Positions 16,739-26,118 of a DNA stretch of 64,000 nt are shown here, piece by piece. The first letter of the stretch is position 1; each line of letters opens with the position of its first letter. Location: contig CALMYL010000020.1 of the NCBI GenBank assembly GCA_937873695.1, positions 1-64,000 of the forward strand, in the 5' to 3' direction. The notes under the pieces were generated by a model. It had not been told where the DNA came from. It made no database searches and saw only the letters and a list, made by a program, of their open reading frames with translations. Origin of the DNA: an uncultured Ignavibacteria bacterium. GTDB taxonomy: Bacteria; Bacteroidota; Ignavibacteria; Tepidaquicellales; OLB5. The position numbers and the translations under genes are program-made.

Positions 16739-17692
16739 CTAAAAGCTTACCGCTACATTGAATGTAGGGAATTGCTTTATCTGGTATGTGTAGGGCGATA
16801 CCCTGTTCTGCATTCTGAAGCCGGTCTCAACTTTTATCTTACTGTTATAAGTTGAAATAACCCATGCAGCATCCGCTGCGCTTAAAATGTGATTTACAAT
16901 TGCGGTAATGGGTCCGATCTTCGCATAATCAAAAAAGTCATTTGCTTTTTGTCTATCAGCCGCGTAATTTGTAAATACGGGGTCATGGTATGTCTGGTAA
17001 TTATATGGTCCCGCGGCCTTGGTGGGCACGTGTTCAAGATTTGTCCACCCTGCCTGGAAGTTCTGATATTTGCCAATCAACTCGTAATACTGCTGCGAGC
17101 CGTATTCAGGCATAGTGTGTGAAAAATTCGCGCGTTCGCAGACCATTATCTGTTCACGCAAAACATCCCTGTTGGGTTCATCGGGGTCAATACCGCCGGA
17201 CTCACTGAATCCTTCATTTTTAAGCCAGCGCGCGTATGTGCGTACGTCCCAATACTGGTCTGCATAAGCCTGATATTCTTCTTCTTTTTTATTTCCTTTG
17301 CTTTCAAAATAAGCAAATGTAGCCCATGCCAGCACTTCCACACCGAAAAATATTCCTGCTTTCAGATAATTGCCTCCGTAAAACTCACCTGCCCCGGGGA
17401 TAACCGCGGAGAGCAAAACGCCCAATCCGACTGATTTCTTTTTTTTCTTCACCTGCAGGTTATCTTCCGCGCCGCTGAAGATATTTTCTTCTGAGTTAAG
17501 AGAAAGAAGTTCCTGCGTCCTTACCGGATGAACCTGCTGATACACTGTACCCTGTTCAAATTTATCATCAATTATCAGTTTACCTGAGCTTTCCTTTTTA
17601 TTTAAGGAAAAATTCTGCAGGTTTAACTCCTGAGAAAATAATGATGAGGAAATTAATACCGTTAAAAGTAATGCAGATAATGTGATTTTCAT
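16739..17692 (-). CDS. Exported DUF5683-like envelope protein
   Basis: A 317-residue protein with a signal peptide (MKITLSALLLTVLISSSLFS). After a low-complexity stretch ending in KKKKK it has a hydrophobic glycine-rich block (SVGLGVLLSAVIPGAGEFYGGNYLKAGIFFGVEVLAWATFAYF split here: motif IPGAGEFYGG, about 95-104) typical of DUF5683-like proteins, and a second hydrophobic segment near 262-285 (GPITAIVNHILSAADAAW). The C-terminus is amphipathic beta (FNVAVSF). It is the last gene of a minus-strand set with truA and a paralogous protein (18471-19283) that has the same order: signal, VPGMGHVYA block, then VGAVLINHLISG segment. Presumed inner- or outer-membrane associated; function unknown. Confidence 0.75.
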   Translation of the reverse strand: MKITLSALLLTVLISSSLFSQELNLQNFSLNKKESSGKLIIDDKFEQGTVYQQVHPVRTQELLSLNSEENIFSGAEDNLQVKKKKKSVGLGVLLSAVIPGAGEFYGGNYLKAGIFFGVEVLAWATFAYFESKGNKKEEEYQAYADQYWDVRTYARWLKNEGFSESGGIDPDEPNRDVLREQIMVCERANFSHTMPEYGSQQYYELIGKYQNFQAGWTNLEHVPTKAAGPYNYQTYHDPVFTNYAADRQKANDFFDYAKIGPITAIVNHILSAADAAWVISTYNSKIKVETGFRMQNRVSPYTYQIKQFPTFNVAVSF

Positions 17693-17697
17693 ATTTT

Positions 17698-18468
17698 TTA
17701 ATAAGTTACTTTTGATAAAAATAAAGCTTTAGCAGGTACATACTGTATCTTCATTTCATCTCCGTTTTTAAATTTTTTGATAAATTCTTCTTTGGTTAAA
17801 TCTCCCGAAGCAACTTTGATCATAGCGCCCACAACAGCCCTGACCATAGAGTGAAGGAAGCGGTTAGCCGAAATTGTGAATTCAATGATACCATCTTTTT
17901 TCCGTTTTACATCACAAGAATATACAATACTTCTGAAATCGTGCTCATCTTTTTTGTTCTTGCAAAGCGAGCGGAATGAGTGGTTACCCTTTATCACTGT
18001 GCAAAAACTTTTTGCAGCTTTGATATCAAAACTGCTTCTAAGCAGCAGGAGTTTATCACCTTCGATAGCTCTCTTAATTTCAGTGAGCCTGTAAACATAC
18101 TCCCTGCGCTTTGCGGAGTATCTTGCATGAAATTCAGGCGGAGCCTTCCTGATATCCTTAACTACTATATCATCGGGCAGCAGCGCGTTTAATGAAACCA
18201 GTAATCTGCTTAAGCCCGTTTTTTCAATTCTGCTTTTCTCTATCTTAAAATTGGCGCATTGCCCGTAAGCGTGCACGCCTGCATCTGTTCTGCCTGCTCC
18301 ATTGAGCGTTACCTTTTCGCCCGGCAGCAATACAGATAATTTTTCTTCGAGCGTCTGCTGAACACTTCGTTCGGTTTTCTGCCGCTGCCAGCCTGAATAA
18401 TTCTTCCCGTCGTATTCAACAATCAGTTTTACATTAACCTGATTTACGGCTGCCAAGTGTGAAGACAA
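17698..18468 (-). CDS. truA: tRNA pseudouridine(38-40) synthase
   Basis: TruA converts uridines 38-40 of the tRNA anticodon arm to pseudouridine. Landmarks: EYDGKNYSGWQRQ (18-30), the catalytic motif GAGRTDAGVHA (57-67, nucleophile Asp62), FHARYSAKRREYVYR, and the C-terminal FLHSMVRAVVGAM. At 256 residues it is normal in length. It is packed between two DUF5683-like genes with gaps of 2 bp (upstream) and 5 bp (downstream), so the three are surely one transcript. The first ten or so residues before VNVKLIVEYDG are poorly conserved and the exact start could be a few codons later. Confidence 0.96.
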   Translation of the reverse strand: MSSHLAAVNQVNVKLIVEYDGKNYSGWQRQKTERSVQQTLEEKLSVLLPGEKVTLNGAGRTDAGVHAYGQCANFKIEKSRIEKTGLSRLLVSLNALLPDDIVVKDIRKAPPEFHARYSAKRREYVYRLTEIKRAIEGDKLLLLRSSFDIKAAKSFCTVIKGNHSFRSLCKNKKDEHDFRSIVYSCDVKRKKDGIIEFTISANRFLHSMVRAVVGAMIKVASGDLTKEEFIKKFKNGDEMKIQYVPAKALFLSKVTY

Positions 18469-18470
18469 GC

Positions 18471-19283
18471 TCAGAAACTTTTGGAAAGACTGAATTTAAT
18501 TCCGTCTATCCTGTTGTTAAAATTCTTTATTACCGAGGCATTCATCCTGAATCCGCCTGAAGATCTTTCTTTCAGTTCATCGTTATAGCTATTGGCTGCA
18601 AACACAGCACTGATACCGCTTATAAGATGATTAATAAGCACAGCGCCCACAACAAAAAGCCTGTCGTTAAGTGTTCTATCGCCTGCTATTTTATCAGAGC
18701 GGTAAAGCCTGCGCTCTTCATCGGAATTCCACCAGAAGTAGTAGCCATTTTCAGGCAGGTACAGCTTTTCATACTCGCCAAACCTCAGCTTTTCGTTGTT
18801 ATACTCATCTACGTTGCTGTAATTGGCAATATCAATAAAGAACTTATCATCGCGGGCTTTGCTGCCAACGGTAATGCCCGCATGGGTTGAGGCGTAGCTG
18901 TAAGAATCATCAAGCATCCAGTTGCCGTAAATACTGAATGCGGCGTAAGTAAGCCACAACGCAGCTTCGGAAATCATGAAATACTTTCCTGTATTGAATC
19001 GGTCAGCATAAACGTGTCCCATTCCGGGAACAAGCAATCCGTATATAAAAGCAAGTCCGGGTGATTTTTTAGAACCCCTCGTTTTAGCGGTAGTTTTGTT
19101 ATCACCTGTTATGGAATCAAGAAAGGATAAATTTGATCTCATCTCAACAGGAGCAGTTACACTTCCTGTCAGCGGAATGACCTTTTTATCACTGTTTTTC
19201 AGTCTGAATTCAGGCTCAAACTTTGCCTGTGAAAAAAGTGTAAACGGTAATAACAAAAGTACAGCGATCTTCAAAAATCTCAT
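18471..19283 (-). CDS. Exported DUF5683-like envelope protein, paralogue of 16739-17692
   Basis: A 270-residue protein with a signal peptide (MRFLKIAVLLLLPFTLFS). A hydrophobic block with GLLVPGMGHVYADRFNTGKY (about 84-103) matches the IPGAGEFYGGNYLKAG block of the protein encoded at 16739-17692. A second segment, VGAVLINHLISGISAVFA, matches that paralogue's IVNHILSAADA. The C-terminus ends in a beta-like IKFSLSKSF. It is the first gene of the three-gene set with truA. Duplicate envelope genes around a tRNA-modification gene suggest an old local duplication. Function unknown. Confidence 0.75.
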   Translation of the reverse strand: MRFLKIAVLLLLPFTLFSQAKFEPEFRLKNSDKKVIPLTGSVTAPVEMRSNLSFLDSITGDNKTTAKTRGSKKSPGLAFIYGLLVPGMGHVYADRFNTGKYFMISEAALWLTYAAFSIYGNWMLDDSYSYASTHAGITVGSKARDDKFFIDIANYSNVDEYNNEKLRFGEYEKLYLPENGYYFWWNSDEERRLYRSDKIAGDRTLNDRLFVVGAVLINHLISGISAVFAANSYNDELKERSSGGFRMNASVIKNFNNRIDGIKFSLSKSF

Positions 19284-19345
19284 TAATATATTATTTATTT
19301 ATTATTCTTTACAAAAAAAGCCGGGAAAAACGCTTCCTGAGCATA

Positions 19346-21196
19346 TCACCTGCTGAGCGCCTTTTCCATTACTTTAACAAACTCATCTGCCTTTAAAAAT
19401 CCCGTTATTCTCAAGTCTTCCATTTCTTTTCCGTTCTTATCAATAAACGCAACTACAGGCAATCCCTGTATTTTGAATTTACCTTCGATTTCTTTATCAC
19501 CTTTGGTGAGATCGACCTTGATATTATTGAATTTTTTGGAAAGTTCAATGACTTTGGGATCAACATACGTATATTTATCAAGTTCCTTGCATTGCGCGCA
19601 CCAGTCAGCATAAAAATCGATAACAGTAGGCTTATCTTTTGCCTGCGCAATTGAGCCATCTATCAATGTCTGTGTCTGCAGCATCTGCCATTCATACTTG
19701 CCGGTTCCGACCGGTGTCTGCTCACCAAAATGCAGGTTCATAGAACCCCATACAATTACTGCAATAGCTATAAAATATTTTATCCTTGTATAAGTCGGCG
19801 CATTAATTGCTTTCCTGTCAATTAATATCAGGTATGCACCGCTGAGCACGAGGAATATCGGGAATATAAGTTCATACAGCTCAACTGACATGAGCGGCTG
19901 CGCGGTATAGAGCGCAAGACCTATCATCATTAAACCGAAAATTATCTTCACACCTTCCATCCACTCACCTGAGCGCGGAAGTTTGGTGATTGAGCTTGAA
20001 AACATCGCAAGGAAAACATAGGGCAAACCGAGACCGAGTGAAAGTACAAAGAACATTATGAATCCCAAAAACGGACTGCCAATTTGACCGACATAAACAA
20101 GCAAACTTAATACTAACGGACCGATACATGGAGCGGCTATGAATCCGACAGTTAAACCCATTAAGAAAGTACCGAAGTACCCCTGGCGGTTCTTACCGCT
20201 GAAGTTAGCCAGTGACTGCGGAATCTTAATTTCATATACCCCGAACATGCTGAGCGCAAGTGCGAGGAAAATAAGTACCAGCAGACCTATCACAAGCGGT
20301 GATTGCAGCAGGCTGCCGAATACGCCGCCTGTTAAGGCGGCAACCAGTCCAAGTACAGAATACGTTACTGACATGCCCAGAACATAGAAGAGGGCCATTA
20401 ACAGCTTTCCGCCCTTGCTGTTTGATACCTGCGCACCAAAGTAGCTTATTGTAATTGGTATAAGCGGGTAAACGCATGGAGTCAGATTCAGCCCGATACC
20501 CAAAACAAAAATTATAAGCAGAGCAACGAACATCCCGTTCTCTTCAATATATGCAGCTATTTGGTTTGTGTTTTGCGGAGTTGTTGACTGCTGAGTTGTA
20601 TCTCTTTTATTTTCTGTAAGCTGAGAAGTTTTGGAAGTTGTATCTTTTTTCTGTGAGTTATCAACTGAATCAGTTTTTTTAGTTGTATCTGCAGGAGTCT
20701 CCGTTTTTGATGTATCTACTTTCGCGGTATCTTCTTTTATAACAACTGTTACACTGAATGGAGCTTCTTTGGGAGCGAAGCATGCTCTATCATTACATGC
20801 CTGGTAATTAAGTGTACCGGTAACATCGTATTTGCCGGGCTTGATATCTTTTGGAGCCTTCAGATTTACGCCTATAGTAATAGAGCCTTCATATACATCA
20901 AGCTCAGTTTCAGAGAAGCTGAACTTAAATTTGTGTGAGCCGGGCCATGAAATTTTTCCAACTTTAAGGCTGCCGCCATCTATTGTGAGTGTTGTTGGAA
21001 TAAGATCCGGGTCACTAACGCTGTTAGCGTTGATATGATATCCGCCCTGAACATCAGCTTTTACATTGATGCGTATGTTTTCACTGGGATAGAAATCCTT
21101 CTTTTGGGGGGCTGCAGTAACTGTTACGTATTGTTGTGCGTAGCTTAGGGTTGTTAGTAATAGAACTAATAAAACAGAACCTACTGTTTTTGCCAA
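19346..21196 (-). CDS. dsbD: Thiol:disulfide interchange protein DsbD
   Basis: DsbD carries electrons from cytoplasmic thioredoxin across the inner membrane to periplasmic partners. All three modules are present. A signal peptide and periplasmic Ig-like domain (about 20-150) contain the YQACNDRACFAP cysteine pair. A Thr/Lys/Asp-rich linker (about 155-215) follows. The CcdA-like membrane domain has eight helices and the redox cysteines of NLTPCVYPLIP and GFIAAPCIGPL. The C-terminal thioredoxin domain has WCAQC (Cys533/Cys536) and a cis-Pro motif (IQGLPVVAFID). The 616 residues match the family. It may supply reductant for cytochrome c maturation or for the Cys-rich metal proteins encoded nearby. 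Confidence 0.95.
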   Translation of the reverse strand: MAKTVGSVLLVLLLTTLSYAQQYVTVTAAPQKKDFYPSENIRINVKADVQGGYHINANSVSDPDLIPTTLTIDGGSLKVGKISWPGSHKFKFSFSETELDVYEGSITIGVNLKAPKDIKPGKYDVTGTLNYQACNDRACFAPKEAPFSVTVVIKEDTAKVDTSKTETPADTTKKTDSVDNSQKKDTTSKTSQLTENKRDTTQQSTTPQNTNQIAAYIEENGMFVALLIIFVLGIGLNLTPCVYPLIPITISYFGAQVSNSKGGKLLMALFYVLGMSVTYSVLGLVAALTGGVFGSLLQSPLVIGLLVLIFLALALSMFGVYEIKIPQSLANFSGKNRQGYFGTFLMGLTVGFIAAPCIGPLVLSLLVYVGQIGSPFLGFIMFFVLSLGLGLPYVFLAMFSSSITKLPRSGEWMEGVKIIFGLMMIGLALYTAQPLMSVELYELIFPIFLVLSGAYLILIDRKAINAPTYTRIKYFIAIAVIVWGSMNLHFGEQTPVGTGKYEWQMLQTQTLIDGSIAQAKDKPTVIDFYADWCAQCKELDKYTYVDPKVIELSKKFNNIKVDLTKGDKEIEGKFKIQGLPVVAFIDKNGKEMEDLRITGFLKADEFVKVMEKALSR

Positions 21197-21359
21197 TTTT
21201 ACCTGAATTTAGTTAATTTTTAATGATTTATACGGTAAAATTATTCATAGATTAGGTTAAATTCAATGGAAATTGTTAAATAAAAGTAAGTTTATATTTG
21301 AAGAAAATCAAGGCGATTTGAGGATGGAAATCACCCCCAAACCGGCCTTGAAAATTGAT

Positions 21360-23588
21360 TCAAAATAACAGCTTATAAGTTAACCTGAGATTAAATCCCG
21401 GCTCAGGCAGTATTGATTTAATTCGCGATAAATGATTTCGGTAGATGCGGTTCGTGATGTTATCAGCATTTAAAGAAATGCTATGGATCATGCTTCCGGT
21501 TTGACCGGTGTATTGCGCAAATGCGCCAAAGATAATATAACCCGGAGTGCTTTGTTCAAATTCATCGAGCCGCTTTTGTGCAGCGGCATATTCTGAATTT
21601 ACACCAAACTGCAGTGAACCGTTGTTATAGATAATTTCACTCTCCCCTTTCAGCGGCGGCATTTGCGGAAGCGGTGAGGAAGAATTCCTTATTTCACCGT
21701 AAGTATAACTGAGCGAAGAGTTGAATTCTACCTTTTTGCTCATCTTAAGTTCTATCTGCGTTTCAAATCCGGTAAGCATTGCATTCACACCTGTTGTCTG
21801 GTAAACAGGAAGGAGAGTCGCGACATTCAGTCTTCCTGTATTACGGGCAATGATGTAATCATTAATGGAATTATAGAAAAAAGTGATCATAGCATACTTT
21901 GTTTTATCTTTATAGTACATAAATAATTCTGAGCCGTATGCTGTTTCCGGTTCAAGATGCGGATTGCCTATTTCATAGGAGTAAGCCGCAAGGTGCGGAC
22001 CGTCTGAATATAGTTCTTCTATGGTTGGAACACGTGATGAGCGGCTTAAGCCCAGACCGGCATTCAGATTTTTCCCAAGTGCAAGGACTGATGAAAGCGA
22101 AACAGAAAACGTATTAAAGCTGCGGCTGTAAACAGAATCAAGATTCGCAAGCTGGATAACCTGATCAGGCTTGATGCTGTTATAGTCATATCTTGCGGAA
22201 AACTCCATGCTAAGCCTGCCGGATGCCCTTATTTCTTCTGTGAAATAAAACGCAGAGTTAAGAGATCTTGTGGGAGGAGAAAAAACAAAACCGCCGATAT
22301 TAAAATCCCTGTATTCAAAAGATGTGCCTAAGGTCCCCTGCGTAAAGATACCCTTTTTAGTATGGATCAGATTTAAATAGCCGTTATAATCCAGTATCCT
22401 GAATTCTGCCCCAATAATCCCGGGGGCTTCATATTCAGTATGTCTGTAATAGGTCCTTGCAGCATCAAGATCAATATGATCAATAAAGCTGCTTTCAATT
22501 TTGTAATGCAGTTTAAAATTATAACCCCGTTTAAGCATTGAAATATCGACACCATTTGGATGAGCGCCAACAAATCCGCCGGGTATGCCGTAATCAGTAT
22601 TGTATTCACGCACGGAAAGTCCGGTAAATCCCCATTTCCTGATGAAGCTAATACCGCCTGCCAGATTTACAGTCTTAATATCAGAATTTTTCAGTTCACC
22701 TTCCGGCGTATGCTGGTCAGAAGTGCGCCTGTAGCTGGCTTCAAGCCTGGCTGCGAAGCTGCCGTACGGGATAACAACAACTCCTGAGCTGAGGTATCCC
22801 CTGTTAGAAGTTTCCCCGAACCCTCCAAGTTTCAAACTGAACTTAGAAGGCAGGTATTGAGGTATCTCATATCGTATTACATTAATTACACCTCCAATAG
22901 CCGAAGGTGTTTTAAGCAGAATTTTAGGACCGCGCTGAACTTCGATTCGTTCAGTTGTGAAAGGTTCCACTGTTACTGAATGATCGGGTGAAGTTGCAGA
23001 AAGATCTATTGTCTTCATGCCGTCTTCTGTAATAAGGACCCTATCCCCGCTCAAACCCCTATATACCGGGCGTGAAGGCGCGGGACCCATTGAGCGGATA
23101 GAAATTCCTGTCTGGTTCTTTAAAGTAAGCGCAAGCGTTTGACCCAGATCACGGAGTAACTCTTTTTCTTTTAAGACTGCTGAAAGTTCAAGAAGATCAT
23201 CAAATTTTGATTTAGGATGATCATCTGTTACTGTAATGACACCTGTTGTAAAACCAAGTGAGAACATTCTGAAATAGTAAACATTTTCACTGCCCGGGCT
23301 TACGATAATTTCTTCAGTGAAATTTTTATAGCCTGCCAAAGACAACTGGACAGTATATTTCCCTGAAGCTACCACAGGAATGCTGAACTCACCTTTGGTA
23401 TCAGTAAACACAGATGTTCCCGAAGGCAGTATCTTAATGTAAACATTTGATAGCGGCGCCTGGTCTTCCGCATCAGCAACTACACCTTTTACATACAGCG
23501 AATCTGTGTATACGTTTTTAGTACCAAACAGGAAAATACCTCCTGTCAGTATCAACAGGAGGTAGTATTTCATTTTAATTCTGCACAT
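21360..23588 (-). CDS. TonB-dependent outer-membrane receptor, ZnuD-like
   Basis: A 742-residue receptor. A signal peptide is followed by a carboxypeptidase-regulatory-like beta domain (about 30-110), a plug domain (about 145-250) and a beta-barrel ending in an aromatic residue (LRLTYKLLF). The plug carries SMGPAPSRPVYRGLSGDRV, SATSPDHSVTVEPF and ERIEVQRGP, close to the pattern of ZnuD-type zinc receptors. The barrel has YGIPGGF and a histidine-containing loop. The ATG overlaps the stop of the upstream lipoprotein gene (TAATG), so the two are coupled; an internal ATG at 23573 is an alternative start. With the His/Cys-rich small protein upstream, metal uptake (zinc or copper) is the best guess. 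Confidence 0.88.
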   Translation of the reverse strand: MCRIKMKYYLLLILTGGIFLFGTKNVYTDSLYVKGVVADAEDQAPLSNVYIKILPSGTSVFTDTKGEFSIPVVASGKYTVQLSLAGYKNFTEEIIVSPGSENVYYFRMFSLGFTTGVITVTDDHPKSKFDDLLELSAVLKEKELLRDLGQTLALTLKNQTGISIRSMGPAPSRPVYRGLSGDRVLITEDGMKTIDLSATSPDHSVTVEPFTTERIEVQRGPKILLKTPSAIGGVINVIRYEIPQYLPSKFSLKLGGFGETSNRGYLSSGVVVIPYGSFAARLEASYRRTSDQHTPEGELKNSDIKTVNLAGGISFIRKWGFTGLSVREYNTDYGIPGGFVGAHPNGVDISMLKRGYNFKLHYKIESSFIDHIDLDAARTYYRHTEYEAPGIIGAEFRILDYNGYLNLIHTKKGIFTQGTLGTSFEYRDFNIGGFVFSPPTRSLNSAFYFTEEIRASGRLSMEFSARYDYNSIKPDQVIQLANLDSVYSRSFNTFSVSLSSVLALGKNLNAGLGLSRSSRVPTIEELYSDGPHLAAYSYEIGNPHLEPETAYGSELFMYYKDKTKYAMITFFYNSINDYIIARNTGRLNVATLLPVYQTTGVNAMLTGFETQIELKMSKKVEFNSSLSYTYGEIRNSSSPLPQMPPLKGESEIIYNNGSLQFGVNSEYAAAQKRLDEFEQSTPGYIIFGAFAQYTGQTGSMIHSISLNADNITNRIYRNHLSRIKSILPEPGFNLRLTYKLLF

Positions 23589-24433
23589 TAGTTAACCCTG
23601 ACCGGTATATTCCTTGTTCCGTACACCAGGTTTGCATCCCTGAAGAGTCTAATAGAAAGAAGTGTTGTTCCCGATGCAATACCTTCAATTTTAAATGAAA
23701 ACTCACCGGGCTTGTTGGTAAACAAAGCAATTCCATCCGGATTAGTTAAAGCACTTAATGTGTAAGCGCTGCATGGCTGAAATCTGGCACCTTCTTTATC
23801 AAACCAGTATATCTTTAGCCTGTTTGTAGAAGAGCCAGAATTTATTACTATGGTATCTCCGGTCTGTATTCCGGCTGAATCTCGGGCAATAATCTGGTTT
23901 GAAGCAGTATCAACAATAACAAAACCTGCGGGGTCGGGAATGGCGCACGGATCAACTTTTACAGGTATATATGGAGTTGTGAAATCAGAGTGACCCTGAT
24001 GAAGGATCTTTATCTGCATGGATGTTGTATCGGGATTGAGCGAAAGTCCTTTTAAATGAAAAGCCCAGTCATTGGGATTATCCATTTCGGTTTCAATTAC
24101 CGATGCGTCACGGATAGTGAAACCAAGCGTATGACTGCCGTCATTTGGGGGATCAATTACGTTCCGGTTCTCACCCCAGAAAAATACTTCCCAGTGTGCG
24201 GATAAAATATTATATGGTGCTTTCAGTGTATCACCGGTTCTTACAACAGCGTTAAAAACGCTGAGTAAGGTATCGGTGCTGCCTTCGGCAATTATGAAGA
24301 GCCCTGCGGGCTCAAAGTGCTCGCTTTGGGGAGTAGTTACATTATCTTCTCCGCAGCCATTGATAAATAAAACAGGAATAATAATAACAGCAAACAGAAC
24401 CAATAAAGCAAAATGCTTTTTGATAATATGCAT
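23588..24433 (-). CDS. Lipoprotein of unknown function, coupled to TonB receptor
   Basis: A 281-residue lipoprotein: hydrophobic signal ending FINGCGED (lipobox Cys about residue 27), then a predominantly beta protein with two similar halves (EPAGLFIIAEGSTDTLL and DPAGFVIVDTASNQII, each followed by RTGDT or QTGDT), which suggests an internal duplication of an Ig-like or cupredoxin-like unit. It precedes the ZnuD-like receptor with overlapping stop and start, so it is probably its surface or periplasmic partner. Substrate binding is inferred only. Confidence 0.8.
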   Translation of the reverse strand: MHIIKKHFALLVLFAVIIIPVLFINGCGEDNVTTPQSEHFEPAGLFIIAEGSTDTLLSVFNAVVRTGDTLKAPYNILSAHWEVFFWGENRNVIDPPNDGSHTLGFTIRDASVIETEMDNPNDWAFHLKGLSLNPDTTSMQIKILHQGHSDFTTPYIPVKVDPCAIPDPAGFVIVDTASNQIIARDSAGIQTGDTIVINSGSSTNRLKIYWFDKEGARFQPCSAYTLSALTNPDGIALFTNKPGEFSFKIEGIASGTTLLSIRLFRDANLVYGTRNIPVRVN

Positions 24434-24483
24434 AACAAAGTCCTTTCTTAATTTAGAAATTCAAATAATAAAACGGAATGTTG

Positions 24484-24771
24484 TCATGCTGAGGGAGGAG
24501 CTTTGTTGTTTAAATTAAACTGGAGGAGTAAATTTACGAGCGGCGCAGGGTTATCATGCAGAATGAATTCAACAGTAAATTCAGCTGTTACGTAATCCTG
24601 TGGAGATATTACGGTTTGATTCAGAGAGTTATTGAGGATACACTCTGCACATTTGGATTCATCAGTACCATCGGTATAATGGTCATGATGATGGAAAATA
24701 TCAGCCCCGTTAACGGCAAAAACTGCCGCTAAAAGAAAAAGCGAGATCAAATATTTCCTTAAATTACTCAA
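24484..24771 (-). CDS. Small His/Cys exported protein ending in APP (DUF2946-like)
   Basis: A small exported protein. I take the TTG at 24771 as start because it gives a clean signal peptide (SNLRKYLISLFLLAAVFAVNG); an upstream ATG at 24897 would add 42 unconvincing residues. The mature part has IFHHHDHYTDGTDESKCAEC, a probable metal site, and ends NLNNKAPPSA. Small His/Cys proteins ending in RAPP or KAPP are found beside metal-related TonB receptors (DUF2946-like). The gene sits 50 bp upstream of the lipoprotein-receptor pair on the same strand, consistent with one metal-uptake operon. Similar APP/GPP-ending proteins precede the receptors at 33538 and 38874. Confidence 0.65.
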   Translation of the reverse strand: MSNLRKYLISLFLLAAVFAVNGADIFHHHDHYTDGTDESKCAECILNNSLNQTVISPQDYVTAEFTVEFILHDNPAPLVNLLLQFNLNNKAPPSA

Positions 24772-24966
24772 TATTATGCAATAGTAATAATAGTTGTTAA
24801 TTGTAACAAGGCATAATTTAAAAGAGTTCTTCAAAAACCAGTGAAAATGATAAAAAGCAGCTAAATGAACAAAATTTGAAAATTGAGAAGTATTCAATGT
24901 TTTAACATATTTTATTATATTTAGGCATCATCTATCCTGTTAATTTTACCTGAGAAAGGAAAAACA

Positions 24967-26031
24967 ATGAGTACTGAAAACGGAATATCCGCCGGATCAA
25001 AACGTCCAAAAAAATTCCTCAAGATCATATTGGTTTTACTATCCGTAGTAGTTATTCTGTGTGTTGTGGTATATATTTCATTCCAGGTGAGCCCCTGGCC
25101 ATCTGCGCTGCTGATAAGAAGCGCATTTACAAAAGATGGTGTAAAACTGAATGATGAACTTGGTAAACATGTGAAGGGAGATATCAGTTCTGAGCTGAAT
25201 TTACAGTATATACAGGGTGATGATGATGCATATCTTGACCTTTATTACCCTGAAAATTTCGAGGGGAAAGAGAATCTGCCTCTGATAGTATGGGTGCATG
25301 GCGGCGCATTTATTGCAGGAGATAAGAGTGAGATATCAAACTACTGCAAAATTCTCGCATCAAAAGGTTATATAGTAGCCGCGGTAAATTATTCTCTTGC
25401 TCCCTCAAAAAATTACCCGCTGCCGGTCAGCCAGGTCAACAGCGCGATAGGCTTCCTGTACAAAAACGCGGGAAAGTACAAAATAAATACGGAACAAATT
25501 TTCCTGGGCGGTGACTCGGGGGGCGCGCATATCAGCGCTCAGTTAAGCAATGTATTCGCAGAGAGATCATATTCTGATCTTCTGCAGGTGGTACCATCAA
25601 TTGAGCCAAGCCTGCTTAAGGGTGTTATTTTATACTGCGGACCGTATAACGCGGAGCTTGTTAATATGGAAGGGGCTATGGGCGGATTCCTCAAAACCGT
25701 GTTGTGGTCATACATGGGCAGTAAGGATTTTATGAATGACCCCGGGATAAAATCGTTTTCAGTTTCAAACTATTTAACAGGAAATTTCCCAAGGGCTTTC
25801 ATTTCAGTCGGGAATGAAGATCCTTTGGGGCCTCATTCACATGAACTTGCCTCCAGGTTAGTATCAAAAGGGGTAAAAGTTGACAGTCTTTTTTTTCCGG
25901 GTGATCACAAACCGGGATTACCGCATGAATATCAATTCAATATGGATACAGAAGCGGGGAAAATTGCGCTTGAAAGGACAGTTGAGTTCATTAAGAGTTT
26001 TTCAGCTGTGACAACAGACAGCACAAAATAG
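24967..26031 (+). CDS. Membrane-anchored alpha/beta-hydrolase (HSL-type esterase)
   Basis: A 354-residue esterase of the hormone-sensitive-lipase/carboxylesterase group. An N-terminal membrane anchor spans about residues 17-38. The oxyanion-hole motif HGGAF is at 111-115, the nucleophile elbow GGDSGG at 181-186 (Ser184), and the remaining triad residues are likely the Asp of GNEDPLGPHS and the His of DHKPGLPHEYQF. It should hydrolyse short-chain esters at the periplasmic face of the inner membrane; the substrate is not evident. It interrupts the metal-related genes on the opposite strand and ends at a bidirectional terminator. Confidence 0.9.
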   Translation: MSTENGISAGSKRPKKFLKIILVLLSVVVILCVVVYISFQVSPWPSALLIRSAFTKDGVKLNDELGKHVKGDISSELNLQYIQGDDDAYLDLYYPENFEGKENLPLIVWVHGGAFIAGDKSEISNYCKILASKGYIVAAVNYSLAPSKNYPLPVSQVNSAIGFLYKNAGKYKINTEQIFLGGDSGGAHISAQLSNVFAERSYSDLLQVVPSIEPSLLKGVILYCGPYNAELVNMEGAMGGFLKTVLWSYMGSKDFMNDPGIKSFSVSNYLTGNFPRAFISVGNEDPLGPHSHELASRLVSKGVKVDSLFFPGDHKPGLPHEYQFNMDTEAGKIALERTVEFIKSFSAVTTDSTK

Positions 26032-26032
26032 A

Positions 26033-26062
26033 AAAAAAAATCCCGCTTTTGAGCGGGATTTT
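26033..26062. terminator. Bidirectional terminator
   Basis: TCCCGCT (26041-26047) and AGCGGGA (26052-26058) form a hairpin with A-run upstream (26032-26040) and T-run downstream, between the convergent esterase and YHS genes. Confidence 0.85.
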
Positions 26063-26118
26063 GGTAACAATTTCAGCGTTGTGCTGGTGAAAAACACCAA
26101 CAACCGGGGCCTTCAATT